This document shows, piece by piece, positions 41,225-54,750 of a stretch of DNA of 64,000 nt. The position numbers and the translations under genes are program-made. Source of the DNA: Blastocystis sp. Blastoise (taxonomy: Eukaryota > Sar > Bigyra > Opalinata > Blastocystidae); assembly GCA_039096225.1 (NCBI GenBank), contig JBBPEB010000002.1, forward strand, positions 992,001 through 1,056,000, written 5' to 3'. Within the stretch, counting starts at the first letter, position 1. Each line of letters begins with the position of its first letter. A model generated the notes under the pieces. That model made no database searches. It was not told the DNA's origin and was given only the letters and a program-made list of their open reading frames with translations.

Positions 41225-42329
41225 TTGTAAGTAATATGATTTGACAATAAAGGTTGTATTTAAAGACATACCTTTTTATTTATTCTAGAATATATTTTAT
41301 TTATTCTTATTTTTTTTATATTTATTTTATGTTTATTCAGTATGAATTAATAACGTTATATATCTTTAGTAATTCTTGATCTTATATAGGACGATGACTG
41401 ATGTAGCCGTTCTTGTGTCACATATTTATCTCTGTATGTATGTTTTTAATTCCTTGTTTTTGATTATTTTATTTTATAGTTAAGACTCTATCATGGTTGA
41501 TGTGATTATTATTTTTGCTAAACATTATTATAATTGTAAATATATTTCTTATATTCTTTTTTATAATATAATTAATTACTATCATATATAGGTTATTCGT
41601 TTGTACTATTTTATTAAAAATTATACTTACGCTTGTATATATTTATATATTTGTAATCTAATTTTCTTTTCTTTTATAGTTAATACTTAATTATGATTTA
41701 GACTTAAATATATCTGTTCCAACCAACTATATTGGTAAATATTTGTATGTATATAATTAAAATTAATACTATTTTCACTAATTTATATATTATTTTATAG
41801 GATTGAGAAAGGATTAAATTACAAAATGTATTTTATAATTTAAATATTATTTTTATAATTAATTGCTATTTATTTTATAATTAATTATTATTTATTTATA
41901 GGCATAAAACTGTACTTCATGATCTATATGATTAATTATAAACAAATATCTTCATTAAATATATATTTACGATATTTTTATTATTTAAATTGTTATCATT
42001 ATCTATTCTATTAATATTAAGAGTTTTGTTTTCTATTATATACAGAAGTTATAAATATGTTTAAAAACACTGATAATTATTAAAAAGATAATTACTTTTA
42101 TTGAAACACTAAAATTATTTTCGAATAAATAGAATGCTCTATATAAGAAATTTTGGACATTTTATTGGCTCCCATTATGAATATTCTTAATTTTATTGGA
42201 TTATTATTTTGCTTACTTCAATAGAATGTTAGAAGTTTGCTTTATTTCCCAAGGGGATGACTATGATAATATCTTAAATAATCTGAAAAATAATTAGTTG
42301 GAATTTCTCATGTATCGCTTTTTTCCTCC
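41225..42329. other. Junction region between the two mirror units
   Basis: Downstream of small gene copy A. Short exon-like pieces bounded by GTA..AG occur (for example after 41390, 41480 and 41590) but give no continuous frame. The last part is less AT-rich than its surroundings and leads into the terminus-like sequence at 42330. Confidence 0.35.
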
Positions 42330-42351
42330 CGTGAAAAAAGACTAATAGTGA
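42330..42351 (-). repeat. Internal element terminus
   Basis: Read on the minus strand from 42351: CACTATTAGTCTTTTTTCAC then GG. The left outer end reads CACTGGTAGGCATTTTCACG then G, so the first 20 or so bases match apart from a few changes and a two-base indel. Similarity continues weakly (AAAAAA.CGA). It is oriented as the right-hand end of something extending to its left, that is, unit A. The flanking AGT does not match the AAT next to the left outer end. Confidence 0.55.
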
Positions 42352-42830
42352 GTACAAATTGCAATTTTTGATTTATCTATAAAAATAAAAAATAGAATAT
42401 TATATAAAAATAAAACATACAATTCATTGTTCTTTATTATAATTAATTATATTTGATCTATATAAATATATAATGATAATGTTAATATATATATATATAT
42501 ACTATTATTGACAATGATTTATTAAGCATTCCTATATATAATTAGTAATAGTATATAAAGACAATAATATATAGAAATAATATAAAGATTGGAAACAATA
42601 TAAAATAATATACCAGAAAAAATGGCAACAATAGATAGCAACCAAGGTTTATTACATCCTATATATAAAACATATATATAAATACAATGATAACTATACT
42701 TTATAATGAAGAAAGAGAATAAAAAATGTATTATATCCAAAAAATAAAATATTACCAATAAAACTGGAAGTAAAAAATATTCTAAAAAATAAGAAACAAT
42801 AATATATAATAAACCAATAAAATAAATATA

Positions 42831-43710
42831 CTGATGACGCTGATAGTGTTCTATGACTCTGTCATAGCTGATTTGAAGATTATCAATAATTTTCTTATTA
42901 TTCATAAATGAATGACTGGTAGTAGTAAAAAGAGAAGAATCTCTTTTCCATTCAGAATTCTAAAAGAATTATATATATTGACAGTATAAATAGTTAAAAT
43001 ATATACTAAAGGTTCATCTATAAGACTTGCTTTTTCAGTTATTTTGTATCCATCTTTATCAACAACAACAAAACCAAAAGAACTAGCGAAGTTACCTTTT
43101 TGTCTTTTATCATAGAACGCTTTTTTTATACATCGTATGATGTCATAGTCATTTATTGACTTAACTCTCTTATGGAGAGACATGTAGTCTTTTATGACTA
43201 AAAGAATAAGATTATATAATGAATTATTTTCGTCAACGCACACATGATCTTTCTCTTTTTTTAAAATATATTTTGCTTTTATTAATTCTGAATCTTTTAA
43301 GATATATGGAATTAGTCGTAAACACTTCTATAAAGATTATTTAATTAAAAGAATATAAAATGAGACATTAATTAGAGAACAGGTTATACTTTTATTTGTT
43401 TTGTTGTATCTTTTATGGCTATTACTTTGATATGTCTCAAAAGAGCTTCTTTTCTCAGAAAAGTCTCTATATCGTATGTAAGATATTTACATTCTTTTTT
43501 TCCTAAAATGATTATAAACATCATATAGAATATACCGGATGTGTCAGGAGAGATGAGAGATCTATAAAATTCATGAAAAGATCCCAACATTTCAATTTTG
43601 AATTGTTTTAGTTTTTTCATTTCCTTTTCAGTCAACTTAGACCTATAATTAGGGAGATAAAGATCATAAAAATGAATAAAAAATGCTTTTTGGTCATGTT
43701 TTGTTAACAT
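42831..43710 (-). CDS. Small element protein, copy B (unknown family)
   Basis: The ATG at 43710 starts MLTKHDQKAFFIHFYDLYLP. Exons then give KLKQFKIEMLGSFHEFYRSL, YDIETFLRKEALLRHIKVIA, CLRLIPYILKDSELIKAKYI, DYDIIRCIKKAFYDKRQKGN with ASSFGFVVVDKDG, and NKKIIDNLQISYDRVIEHYQ. Introns start GTATATTC, GTATAACC and GTATATTT, at positions matching copy A. Every block aligns with the gene at 40316-41224. The 3' end is uncertain: after RHQ at about 42831 the frame meets an AT-rich intron-like stretch. Possible further small exons reach 42522, one reading CNKPWLLSIVAIFS. It is divergent from transposase copy B with a 0.7-kb shared 5' region, the mirror image of unit A. Confidence 0.65.
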
Positions 43711-44416
43711 ATTAAAACGAAAGAATTTTTATAAGAATTTCATATTATGGTTTATTATTGTTTTTAAAAGTCTCAAAAAAAAAGTGAAATTATTTATTAT
43801 ATTAAACAATATAAGGTCTCGTCATATTATGTTTTTAAAACAATGTTCTATCTTTTTATGTAGTTAGTTGTTGCATGATCTGTAAAATAATTTATAATTG
43901 CAATTTGTTTGCTAATACTTCATAAATAAACAATAAATATAATGGTTAAATCGTTTATTATCACAATATAAAAAGATATAGAAAAGAAAATTAAACAAAA
44001 TTTGTTTAGAATGATATTTTATTTTTTAAACAATAGCATTCTAAAAGCTGAAATAAATAAAGAATTTTGATATATATTAGATATCACACTTCGAATCAAA
44101 AAGTATATATAGTAGAAATTATTAAATTAAGAAGGACTAAAAATTTATTGAATTAATTATATTTAAAAGCATTTGAAACAAATTTTCTTTTGGTGTATAT
44201 AATATTTTACTTTCATTAGACGTATGTATAATATAATGAGTAATTCGATCATATATTTTTATAATATTGATACAATTAACAATTTGATCTACACTCAACA
44301 AACCTATTATGCTAAATAAAACATAAATAAAATGAAATTTGAGATAATTAATTCAAATTATTAATATAAAAATCTAAATTTTTCTCAACATTATTTTTCT
44401 TTATTCTATTTCTAAA
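43711..44416. other. Shared 5' region of the divergent pair (unit B)
   Basis: About 0.7 kb between the small gene copy B (minus) and transposase copy B (plus). Likely a bidirectional promoter region. No specific box can be defended. Confidence 0.4.
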
Positions 44417-47400
44417 ATGGGTACACGACTTTTTGATATTCCTGGTTTTCAACCAAAAAGGAATCGTAATGATTCTACTACTTATATACATATGTATACA
44501 TAGGTATCTCAATTGATGATGAACTTCCTACTATGACAAATGATTATGAGGATACATTACAATATTGTGAAGACTCATTTCAAGGTGATAACACTAGTTC
44601 TCAAGAAGAAGTATCAATAATGGATTCACTTTTAGATAATGTAGTGAATTGCGTATATATATATTATTTAAATATGTTTTATAATGGATATAATCATTAA
44701 TCCTATTTATAATAATGCATATATATTATTGTAGAATAAAATATTCAAAGAAGACGAAAATAAAACATCAACACTTGATGATTTTATATATATTTGTTGG
44801 TGTGAACTTAGGATAAGTAAAGAACACATAAAACAACTTTACGAGTTAGCAAATAATATAATCAAATTAGTAGCACCACAACATGAATTGCTATATATTC
44901 CGAAGAGTGGCCAAGACATAGTTCGAAAGTATTGTTCTTCCAATAATGAGATACCAATTCACAAAAATCTATATATTTGCAGAAACTGTACTAAGTTACT
45001 AGGATTTAATGGAGGAAGAAATCTATTAGAGCAGGAAAAGATACAATGTAGTAATGAAGAATGTGGACCAAATACAGGTATATATATATACATATAGTCA
45101 TTATATATATACTATCTTTATATATGTTTTTTGTATATTAATATTAGTATATAATACCATTATAGTATTCTTATTATAATTTTTTGATATATTGTTCGAT
45201 ATACAATTCAATTATCATTAGATATATCATTATTATATATATTATTTCAATAATTATTATTGTTAGTATATTATAGTAATATTATTTGAAACATTCTTTC
45301 TATTATTCTTAATCTAATATTTCAATATATTGTTTGCTATATAGGATTAACGTATTTCTTTATATTTATATAATATTCCAATTCATTATTTTATTATATT
45401 ATTCAATTTATTATTTTTAATATATTTATCCTTAATCCATATTATTTTTAGTATATATATATTATTATTGAATATATAAATTTGATATACTTCTTCATAT
45501 ATACTATTTTATTAGAATAGAATATAATTCTTATTATAGACAATAATATACACTATTTTTAAATATTAATAATTTGAATATTAGTATATGTAGAGTCTAT
45601 ATCATTCATTCTTATTATATTATATATATCTCAATTTCATTCTCAATATTTCCATTATTATTATTATTGTTTATACATAATATACATTATATTCAATATA
45701 ACTATTCAAATATATAGGAATTAAAACATCAATTATTCCTCTTATACCACGAATTCGTAAATTCCTATCTTCTAAGAAGTTTATAAATGAAATATCATAC
45801 TATTCTAAAGAACAAATAATTCAATATCTTTCTATGCCTGTAGAATCTTTGCCAAGCAAGTTACCAGCCTATATGTCAGGTAAGAATTATCGACAGTATA
45901 TGAGTAAGGTCATAAATAATGGGGATATATTTTTGACATTTGATATGACATGTGATGGAATAAGTGTTTTTACAAATCCATTATCACAGATTAATCAATC
46001 TTCTTTTCCTATTCTTCTCAAGTTATTGAATTATAATTATAATAGAATATCAGATAATCGTTCTTTCTGGGTTTATTCAGTAACAAAGGAATCATATTCT
46101 AATACCATTCTAACTTTATTAATAAAAGAATTTTCTATACTATCATCTGGAATAGAAATGGATATATATATAGATAATAGGATTATAAAGAAAAAAGTGG
46201 TTGGAGTATTACTAAATGTTTTTGGTGATTGTGCAGCAGTTTCTACTATTGGTGGTTTCTCTGGATCTTCATCTTCATTCCCATGCAGATATTGTGAGCT
46301 TAATTGGAATCGAAGTACATCAGAATTCCACCAAGGAATAAAATGTACATATCAAAGTATTGAAAATTATATTACTGTTGATACTAATAATAAAAGTATT
46401 AAGAGAATCTTGTATCCTTCATGTTCTCTAAATTCTTCTCAAGATAATAATGCATATAATACTAATCAACCCAATGACAGTAATAATAGTAGTATCCAAA
46501 TTCTTACAAAATCAATTCCTTCTAGTTATATATATAATGATGCTTTGACTAAAATATCTTATTTACAAAGAACAAATTCTTCTATATTGCTTAATAGATA
46601 CAGTAATGGAGAGAGTGGATCTACTAATGGAATAAAACAAGTTCCTAGTGTTTTTGAATCATTAACCTATTTCGATTCAGCTACAAGTTTTATTCTTGAC
46701 CCTATGCATTTGTTTAATAATGTTTGTACTCTTCTTTTATGTCTTCTGTTTCATTATAATGCAAAAGATAATTACTCAAAGATATCAAAAGAAGGAATAG
46801 ATCCTAGTGAATCATTAATTGAAAAACTATGTTTTGATAAAGAAAATATGTCTATTATTACTACTAGAGTATCTGCAGTAAATACATTATATAATAACCA
46901 TGAATATGAGTTTAGATATATCATGAATGAAAAGAAGTTCTGGAGGATGTCTTCACATTCCAGAATATTCTTTACCTCCTGTATCTTACCTCTTATTACT
47001 GCAGATTTCTATTACACAGATTCTCCTCTTGTTATACTAATAGATCCATTAGCAACAATCATTCGTCAGATATATTGTTTTAAAGGTAATTCTTCTCCTC
47101 AGAATCTGGAGGTATTTAAAAATCAATGTAATATAATATGTTTCCTTTTCGAGTTATTACTCCCAAAGGAGTTGATAAATACTCAGATTCATTATCTGAA
47201 GCATCTTCCAGAGACTATTATTAACGCTGGATCAATTATATATGCTTCCACATACGAATCAGAACGATTTTACTCTTATCTAAAAAGAATAACTTTTGGA
47301 AGAAAGCAATATAATGAATCCTGTATGAGATGCATTATTGAAAGAGAAATAGCAGATATACATATTAATAATAAAAATATTGATAGTAGTAATTCTAATC

Positions 47401-48261
47401 TAAGTTTAGAAGGAAATAAAGAAACATATGATGAAGTTGGGATTGAATTAAATGAGGATGAATCATTTCAGAATGAGTTAACTGAATGTTTCAAAGAAGT
47501 TCATACAAACAATGAACGTATTAAACTCATAAAAGGTATTAGAGGAATTGATTCTATTGATTTATCTCAATCAGATATAAAAGAAATAATAAAGCTTCTT
47601 CTGTTATCAAATGACAATCATATTAAAGAAGTATTATGGAAAGATATAAATTCTAGTAAAATAGCAAATATAAATAGTAGTATTAATGATCCTGATATAT
47701 ATCGAGTATTAGTTAATAATCTAAAAAATGTAGTAATAGCATTCTATTCTGAGATAATGATAAATGATTCTATAATATTTAATTCTTCTGATATAGATGA
47801 AGGAATAGAAACAATTGATAATTCTTATATAATGTATTTAACAAATGATAATGAGAAGAAAGATATAGTACACCTAATTAAGGCATTATATTATATCCAA
47901 ATAGGATCATCTATTCTGATAAAGAAACATGAATATCCTGAGTGTCATATTTCTTCAACAGGTTTGTATTATATTGTAGAAGATTCAAATAGAATTATAC
48001 CAAAGGACAATGAGTATTCATCTTTTATACCAGTAACATGTATTGAACCAGATAATCTTATTATTGTAGACGTTCATGATGATATTCATAAGAATATTGA
48101 TGATTCATATGAAGAAAAACAAGTATATTCATTTAATCTGTTTTTGTATCAGTTTATAATTATATATATAGGCCAAGAAGGTAAAACAGAAGAATAAAAA
48201 TGTAGTTAGTTCTGAAATCGTTGTTACAAATACAGTGTTTATGACACGCCATATTACCTAG
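44417..48261 (+). CDS. CACTA/tnp2-like DDE transposase, copy B
   Basis: Exons 44417-44465, 44504-44652, 44735-45077, 45718-48122 and 48172-48261 join in frame to 1,011 residues. The start MGTRLFDIPGFQPKRNR parallels copy A. Residues about 145-175 carry a zinc-ribbon-like YICRNC...IQCSNEECG, as in the N-terminal part of tnp2 proteins. The core has [11 protein letters not shown] (Asp near 260), VFGDCAAVSTIGGFSG (Asp near 351) and PCRYC (near 370). It then has DPMHLFNN (near 508), SSHSRIFF, TQIHYLKHLPETI and [18 protein letters not shown] (Glu near 694). Asp-Asp-Glu assignments are by analogy with CACTA transposases. An acidic, Asn/Ser-rich stretch and a conserved C-terminal part (IDNSYIMYL, HLIKALYYIQI, IKKHEYP) follow. 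The frame is open throughout, so it may be active. The enzyme would cut and rejoin element ends in the nucleus. Confidence 0.8.
45078..45717 (+). other. Unusually long intron in transposase copy B
   Basis: A 640-nt intron between GTATATAT and TATATAG, joining PNTG to IKTSIIPLIPRIRKF. The same junction in copy A has a 56-nt intron (38196-38141). No ORF or terminus was seen inside. Confidence 0.7.
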
Positions 48262-48559
48262 ATATATCAATTTTATAAATAAATATAATCTTCTATATAT
48301 GAATATTATTAATTTTGTTTTTAATTTTATATTATATTGTGTTTGAATAATATATATTATTTTGATATTAATAAGTATATAAACATTAACGTTTTGTTAA
48401 AAGATATTTAATACAAAACTTAAAGTATGTAGATAACATCTTTTATTATATTAGATGATTGTATCATAGATCTATTTCTATTAATTACTTCATTTTAAAC
48501 ATAATATAAACATTAAGAAATATTTCTTAATTTATAAGAAATCTAAATAATATGAAGTA

Positions 48560-48920
48560 TTCCATTACCAGAAAAAAATAAGATATCCGACAAAGATATA
48601 CAAAATATGAAATGTATATAGAATGTGTTCCGGAAGTAGAAAGAAAGGAAAAAGTTAGTAGAGTATATTTAATGACATATAAAGCTAGTAATACATTTGA
48701 GAATAATAATTTAAAATTAGGTATATTGAATAAAATAGTTATCATAATAAAGCTATATTGAGTACTAAATATATGCTAGTAAAGTTAAATTAAAGATAGA
48801 TATGTATCAATATTTTCTGTTTAAGGATATACCGAAATGTTTACTACAGGATAATAATCTATATTATAATCATGAAGATAAGAAGAATGATAACGAAGAG
48901 GATATTATGTGTCATCAATA
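48560..48920 (+). pseudogene. Coding remnants after transposase B
   Basis: The plus strand reads YEMYIECVPEVERKEKVSRV followed by YLMTYKASNTFE up to a TGA near 48760. Then, about 70 bases on, it reads DIPKCLLQDNNLYYNHEDKK with NDNEEDIMCHQ and a TAA. Charged, normal protein composition, but no start, no splice sites and no recognised family. Likely a fragment of an element or cargo gene. Confidence 0.35.
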
Positions 48921-49079
48921 AAATAATCATAAATAGCGGTTTTCTTGGAAATGATTTCACATTGAGAATGATATATTTAAAGATCTCTCAATGGTTCTCA
49001 TTATAATTTCGTTTATCATATGTATATTGACGATTATTATGATATTATTCAATATATCGTGTATTATTAGATTTATATT

Positions 49080-49934
49080 GTTATATAGAATCAGAAGAAG
49101 GTCTTATTCTTGTATCTTGTTGTGGTGAGTAATAGCCACTGTGATGGATGTATTCTTGTTGATAATGTATTCTATGCATAGGAGAAGGAATAGAAGCTCT
49201 ATAATTTATTTTTGTAAGTTTTACTGAAGGAGGAGGAATAGAAGGAGTTTTAGATTAACTTGAAGAAGTCATAGGAGTAAAAGTAATTAATAGTATAGAA
49301 AGAAGATGATTATTATCTTCTCTCAAATTTGATTTCAATGAGGATTGAAGACAATAATTTTTTTCTTTTCGATTCATTTTTAGTTTGTAGATATAGTTTT
49401 AGAATAATAATAAGTATCTATTTGTATTTCAGTATTAAGAGCTGTATAAATAATATTATAATAGGAGAATTATTTGAAGTATATCCAAAGATATCTGAAC
49501 ATCAATTTTTTTTGATTCTTTTTGTTTTTATATGTTTCTTTTTCATTTATGTTAAAACTTTTTATGAATAGAAGATTAACATTATTCGTTGCAATATTTA
49601 GATCTGTAGTAATTGCATGATTACTAGTATTATTATTATTATCATTGTTATCATAGTTAATTTTACACCAGCATCACTGAATACATTTGGAAGAAAATTA
49701 AATAAAGTTTTCCTAATAGCTATATCTATACTAATATATACATCTGTTCTTTATCACAAATATTTATAGAAGTATCATTAATATATATAGTATATTATCA
49801 GATTATTTAGAAGATTTATTATTATAAGAAATATCTTATTAATTAGTGATTTCAGCGGATTTATCTGTGTCATAATACTAGTTTATGTTTTTTAGATTTA
49901 TGTTATTTATCATTTTTATCTTCTTTTACTACGG
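49080..49934 (-). pseudogene. Decayed 3' end of the PHD gene
   Basis: On the minus strand, below the last stop of the PHD gene, protein-like sequence continues in changing frames. There is WDSPSIFNINESIITVVKED then KNDK-TAA-HKSKKHK, AIRKTLFNFLPNVFSDAGVK, NHAITTDLNIATNNVNLLFI, and SKTPSIPPPSVKLTKINYRA with SIPSPMHRIHYQQEYIHHSG. Stops (TAA) and one-base shifts separate the blocks. This looks like a formerly coding C-terminal region released from selection. No SET or other catalytic domain is recognisable in it. Confidence 0.5.
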
Positions 49935-52900
49935 TTATAATACTCTCATTGATATTAAATATAGATGGACTATCCCATAAGCATATATAGTATTAGATAT
50001 AAGATATATCAGTAGTAATAGTGATAGTAGTAACATAAGTAGTAGCAGTGTAGAGATAAATTCATTCGTCTTATTCATCACTTGAGTTTCTTCTATACTT
50101 ATATTTGTTGACTCTTTATTAATTTCATTATTATTAGTATAAATAGTATAAATAGTATTTTCTTCCACTTTTACTTCTTCCTCCTTTTTATCAGAAGCTT
50201 CTATTTCGTTATTATTATTATTATCATTTTCATCTTTATTATCATTTATATTATCTTTATCATTTATATTATCTTTATCATCTTCTTTTTCTTTTATATC
50301 CATTTTTTCTTCTTGACTAACATTATCTTTTTCTGATAAATTATTATTATCTATATTTATATTATTATTATTATAAAAAGAAAATGATAAAAAAGGTGTA
50401 GATAAATCATTATAAGAAAATTGTTTTGTACATATAGATGGATCTGGCAACATAGTTATATTAGGATTTGTTAATGATTCTATTAATTTATGTTTTAAAT
50501 CTTCTAAATCATTTTGATTACCAATATGTTGTTTTTGAAGATAATGTAAATGAACTAATGGTGTAGATATTAATAATAAATGAAATTTTGAAAATGGTTC
50601 TTTTGGATCAAAATAAATAGGAAATATATTATAAATAGCCCAAAGAAAAGAAGAAGCAGATATAGTATCACTATACAAAGAAATAAGATCATAATTATAA
50701 TAATCTGAAAGAGAAGTAATTAAATCAGAATCAACTAGAGGATAAGGAGTATTAATATAAGATTTTACATCAATATGAGGTAAATTATTACATATTTCTG
50801 GTATATTCATTATAGTAGAAGGAGAAGGTCCTGAAGTAAAATGAATTGAACTATATGCTAATTTAGATGCTATATAACGTTGAGCTCGAAAATACAATTG
50901 TTGAGCTAAATATTTATTTTTAAACGTAGATATTCTTTCTTGTATTTTTTCATCAATTATAGATTGAGGTACAGATAATGAAGTTATATATAATAGTATA
51001 GAATTTGCCTATAGAATAATATATTATTATTATATTTATTATATTTATTATATTTATTATATTTATTATATTTATTATTTAAAATAATAATAAAATATAA
51101 TTATCAATAGAATAATATTATAAAATAATTATTTAAAACAATAAATAATAATATTAATATTATATATATATATACCTTTAAAATAATTTGAGCCATTTCA
51201 TAAACACGACTATTTAATAAATTTTTAATAAATTCATCTTTTGATTTAAAATTATTTTCTTTTTCTAATACCATACTTCTATATCCTTGTATACTTTTAA
51301 TACATGTTCTTAATGTACTATCCATATCTTTTGTATCATTATCAGGTATAGTAAATGACACAGGTTGTTGATATATATAAGGTGATAATGGATAAGGTGA
51401 AGTAGTAGGTGATGTATATAGAGTAGTAGATATAGGTTGAGATATAGTTGGTGAATTATGATTTGCTAATATAGAAAGATATGGAGAATTTATTGGTTGA
51501 TCAAATAGATTTGTGGATATCATTGAAGTTTTTGAATTTAATGATATTCCATTCATAGTATTATTAGTATTACTATTAGTATCATTCATATTATTATTAG
51601 TATTAACATTACTATTATCAATATTAGTATTATTATTATTAGCATCAGTATTATAATTACTATTATTACTAATATCAGTATTACTAATAATAGTATTCAT
51701 TGGATAAGAAGAAGAAAGAGATGGTGTTGATAGAATAGATGTATTAGAATAAATATTATTTGTATTCATATTATTGTTATTTCTATTTATTATAGAATTT
51801 TGTATATAATTTGATGACACATTTATATTATTCATTGTATTCATATTGATATCTATAGTATTATTAGTATTAATCATATTAGTATTAATATTATTACTAT
51901 TATTATTATGTAAACAATTTTTACATATATAATTTTTATTATCAAAATTCTAATTTAAACATATCTTCAGAAGATAATTCAGTACATGATTTATGAACCC
52001 ATCTTTCACATTTTTCACATAAATACATATTTTGATCATTTTCATTCCATTCTTTATTACATATAGGACATATTTTAAATAATGGCTCATTTAAAGCACA
52101 ATTAGTACAATAATTACGTTTAATTGAATAAGAAAACGGTAGATTTTGTTGATGACATTGATTACAATGATAACATGTATAACAATACCATGTATCTTTA
52201 GGTAATTGTAATAATGGTGGATTTAAACATTTCATATGATATGTTTTCTTACAATAATCACAACTAATAATATCTTGATCTTCTAATAATATATTATTAT
52301 TATTAGTATTATTAGCATTATTAGTATTATTTATAGAATGATTAGAAGGTGAAGATAAAGGTGTTGAAGAAGAAGATTGTAATGATGATGATTTATAATG
52401 ATTTGATATTGATTTATTCATTTCTGAAGGATATATATGTATATTATTATTATTCACATTATTATTATTATTATTCACATTATGATTATTATCATTCATA
52501 TCTTCAATATTATGATTATTATTAATATTAGGTATAGTATTATTACTTTGTGTATGAATATTTAATCCACAATGTTCACAAATACAACAATATTTACATC
52601 TCCAAGTTGTTCTTAATAAATCATTAATAACAATACGGGGTACTAAACAATTAGCATGATAACATTCACCACAATCAATACAAAATAACATTTTATCTAT
52701 ATCACCTGTACTACCACATATTATACACATATCTCTACATAATATACTTTTATATTTATCTTGTATACTTACTTTAGTTATATCTAATGGTTCTATATAA
52801 GGTAATAATGTTTTAGGTGCTAATTTTCCTATTTCATCTTTTACTTTTTCTAATTGATGTTGACGTTCACTAGCTATATGTGAATTTGTTTGTGCAGTTA

Positions 52901-54716
52901 AAGATGCTGATGGACCATTTATTTGTTCTAAACGTTTATTTTGGATATTTATTATTTCTTTTTCATATATACCAGAAGTAATATTATGACATAATTGTAT
53001 AAATATTTGTTTTCCTTCTTTATAAAAATCATCAGTTGCATTCCAAATATTATCTTCAGGATTATTATATTTATAACTATTTAAACATATTAATTCAAAA
53101 TCATTATAAAATAATTGTATAGATGCATATTCTTTTTGTTTTATCTTTTCATTCATTATATCTAAACACATAGCATTTGATTTTGATATTACTTTATAAT
53201 AATCAGGTGCAAAATTCTCTTCAACTTGTTTTGTAAATAAATGTTTTATATCAATTCTTAATAATTCTTTATGTAAATCTATCATTTTCTTTCTTCTACA
53301 ACGACTACATAAATAATTATCATAAAAACTCTTTGAAGTTGTTATACTATTTTCTTTTTTACTATTACCAGTTCTTATAGATAAAGTATCATTTCCATCT
53401 TTATCTTCTATTTCTCTTTCTCCTTCTATTTCTCCTTCTATTATAGTATCTTCTTCTTCTTGCTGATGATGATGTCTATTTTCACGTTCTTTATTCATAT
53501 ATCTTCTTACACATTTACTTTCACATGATTCATGTATATACATACCACATTCTTGGCATAATAACATATCTTTTGTATTTATATATGTTTTACGACATAT
53601 ACTACAATAATGATTCGTATTATATAATAATAAACATTTATCACAACATATTATTTGCTTTTCATTTATTACTATATAATTCCATATATTATGTTTTGTT
53701 ATATATAAATTACATCCATTACAAACTCTACAACAAAAACAATAATATTTATGTTTTTCTTCATTATAATTATGTTTTGAATCAGGATCACATTCTAAAT
53801 GTATATATAAATTACATTTTGAACATTGTAATAATGGATTTGTTAATGTTGATATATTTGATAAACAACATATACAATAAGTAGAATCTTGAGGTAATAT
53901 TTTTATTAATTCTTGTGAATGATATTGAGTTAATGGAGAAGATGATGTTAATTAACTATATATATATAGTATATTGATAAATAATATAAAAAATTTAAAT
54001 CATATATATATAATGAGAACTAATTATATGAATAATAAAATAGTTTTAAAAAATAAATAAATATAAATTATAATCAAATAATAAAGAAAAATATTATTAA
54101 AAATATATATAATAAACTTAATATAATAAATAAATATCATAATATATATACTTATAAATAGTTTTCCATCGAATAACATCTCTATCATTTAATAAATACC
54201 AACCACTTTTTATTTCTTCTTTATAAAACTTGACATAATGTTTACCTGTATTTGCATTAAAGCACGTGAGATAACCTTTTTCCCAATCTCCAAATGGATA
54301 TTTATTTATATAAATATATATATAAATAGATGTATATAACCATTCTTTATTACTTCTGATTAATTTTTCAGATATACTACTAAATGGTTCTTGACTTTTC
54401 TGAATAATTTTAGGTACTAATTCTAATTCTTCATTTATATGTTCTGTATTTTCTACAGATAATGTATAATAAACAGATAAATGTTCACGTTTTGAAGTAA
54501 ATATAGTAACATTATTTATAGGAATTTGACATAATTTATTATCAATTAAATCATATATCTGTATAATATTCTGTTTATCAATATTTGTCATACTTTCATC
54601 TTTATTATATGTTCTTATTATTTGACCAATATGCCATATTTCTTTATAAGGAGTATTATTAGGAATATTCTCTATATTAGTAGTAGTAGTAGTAGTTGTT
54701 GTAATAATCATATCAC

Positions 54717-54750
<34 letters not shown>

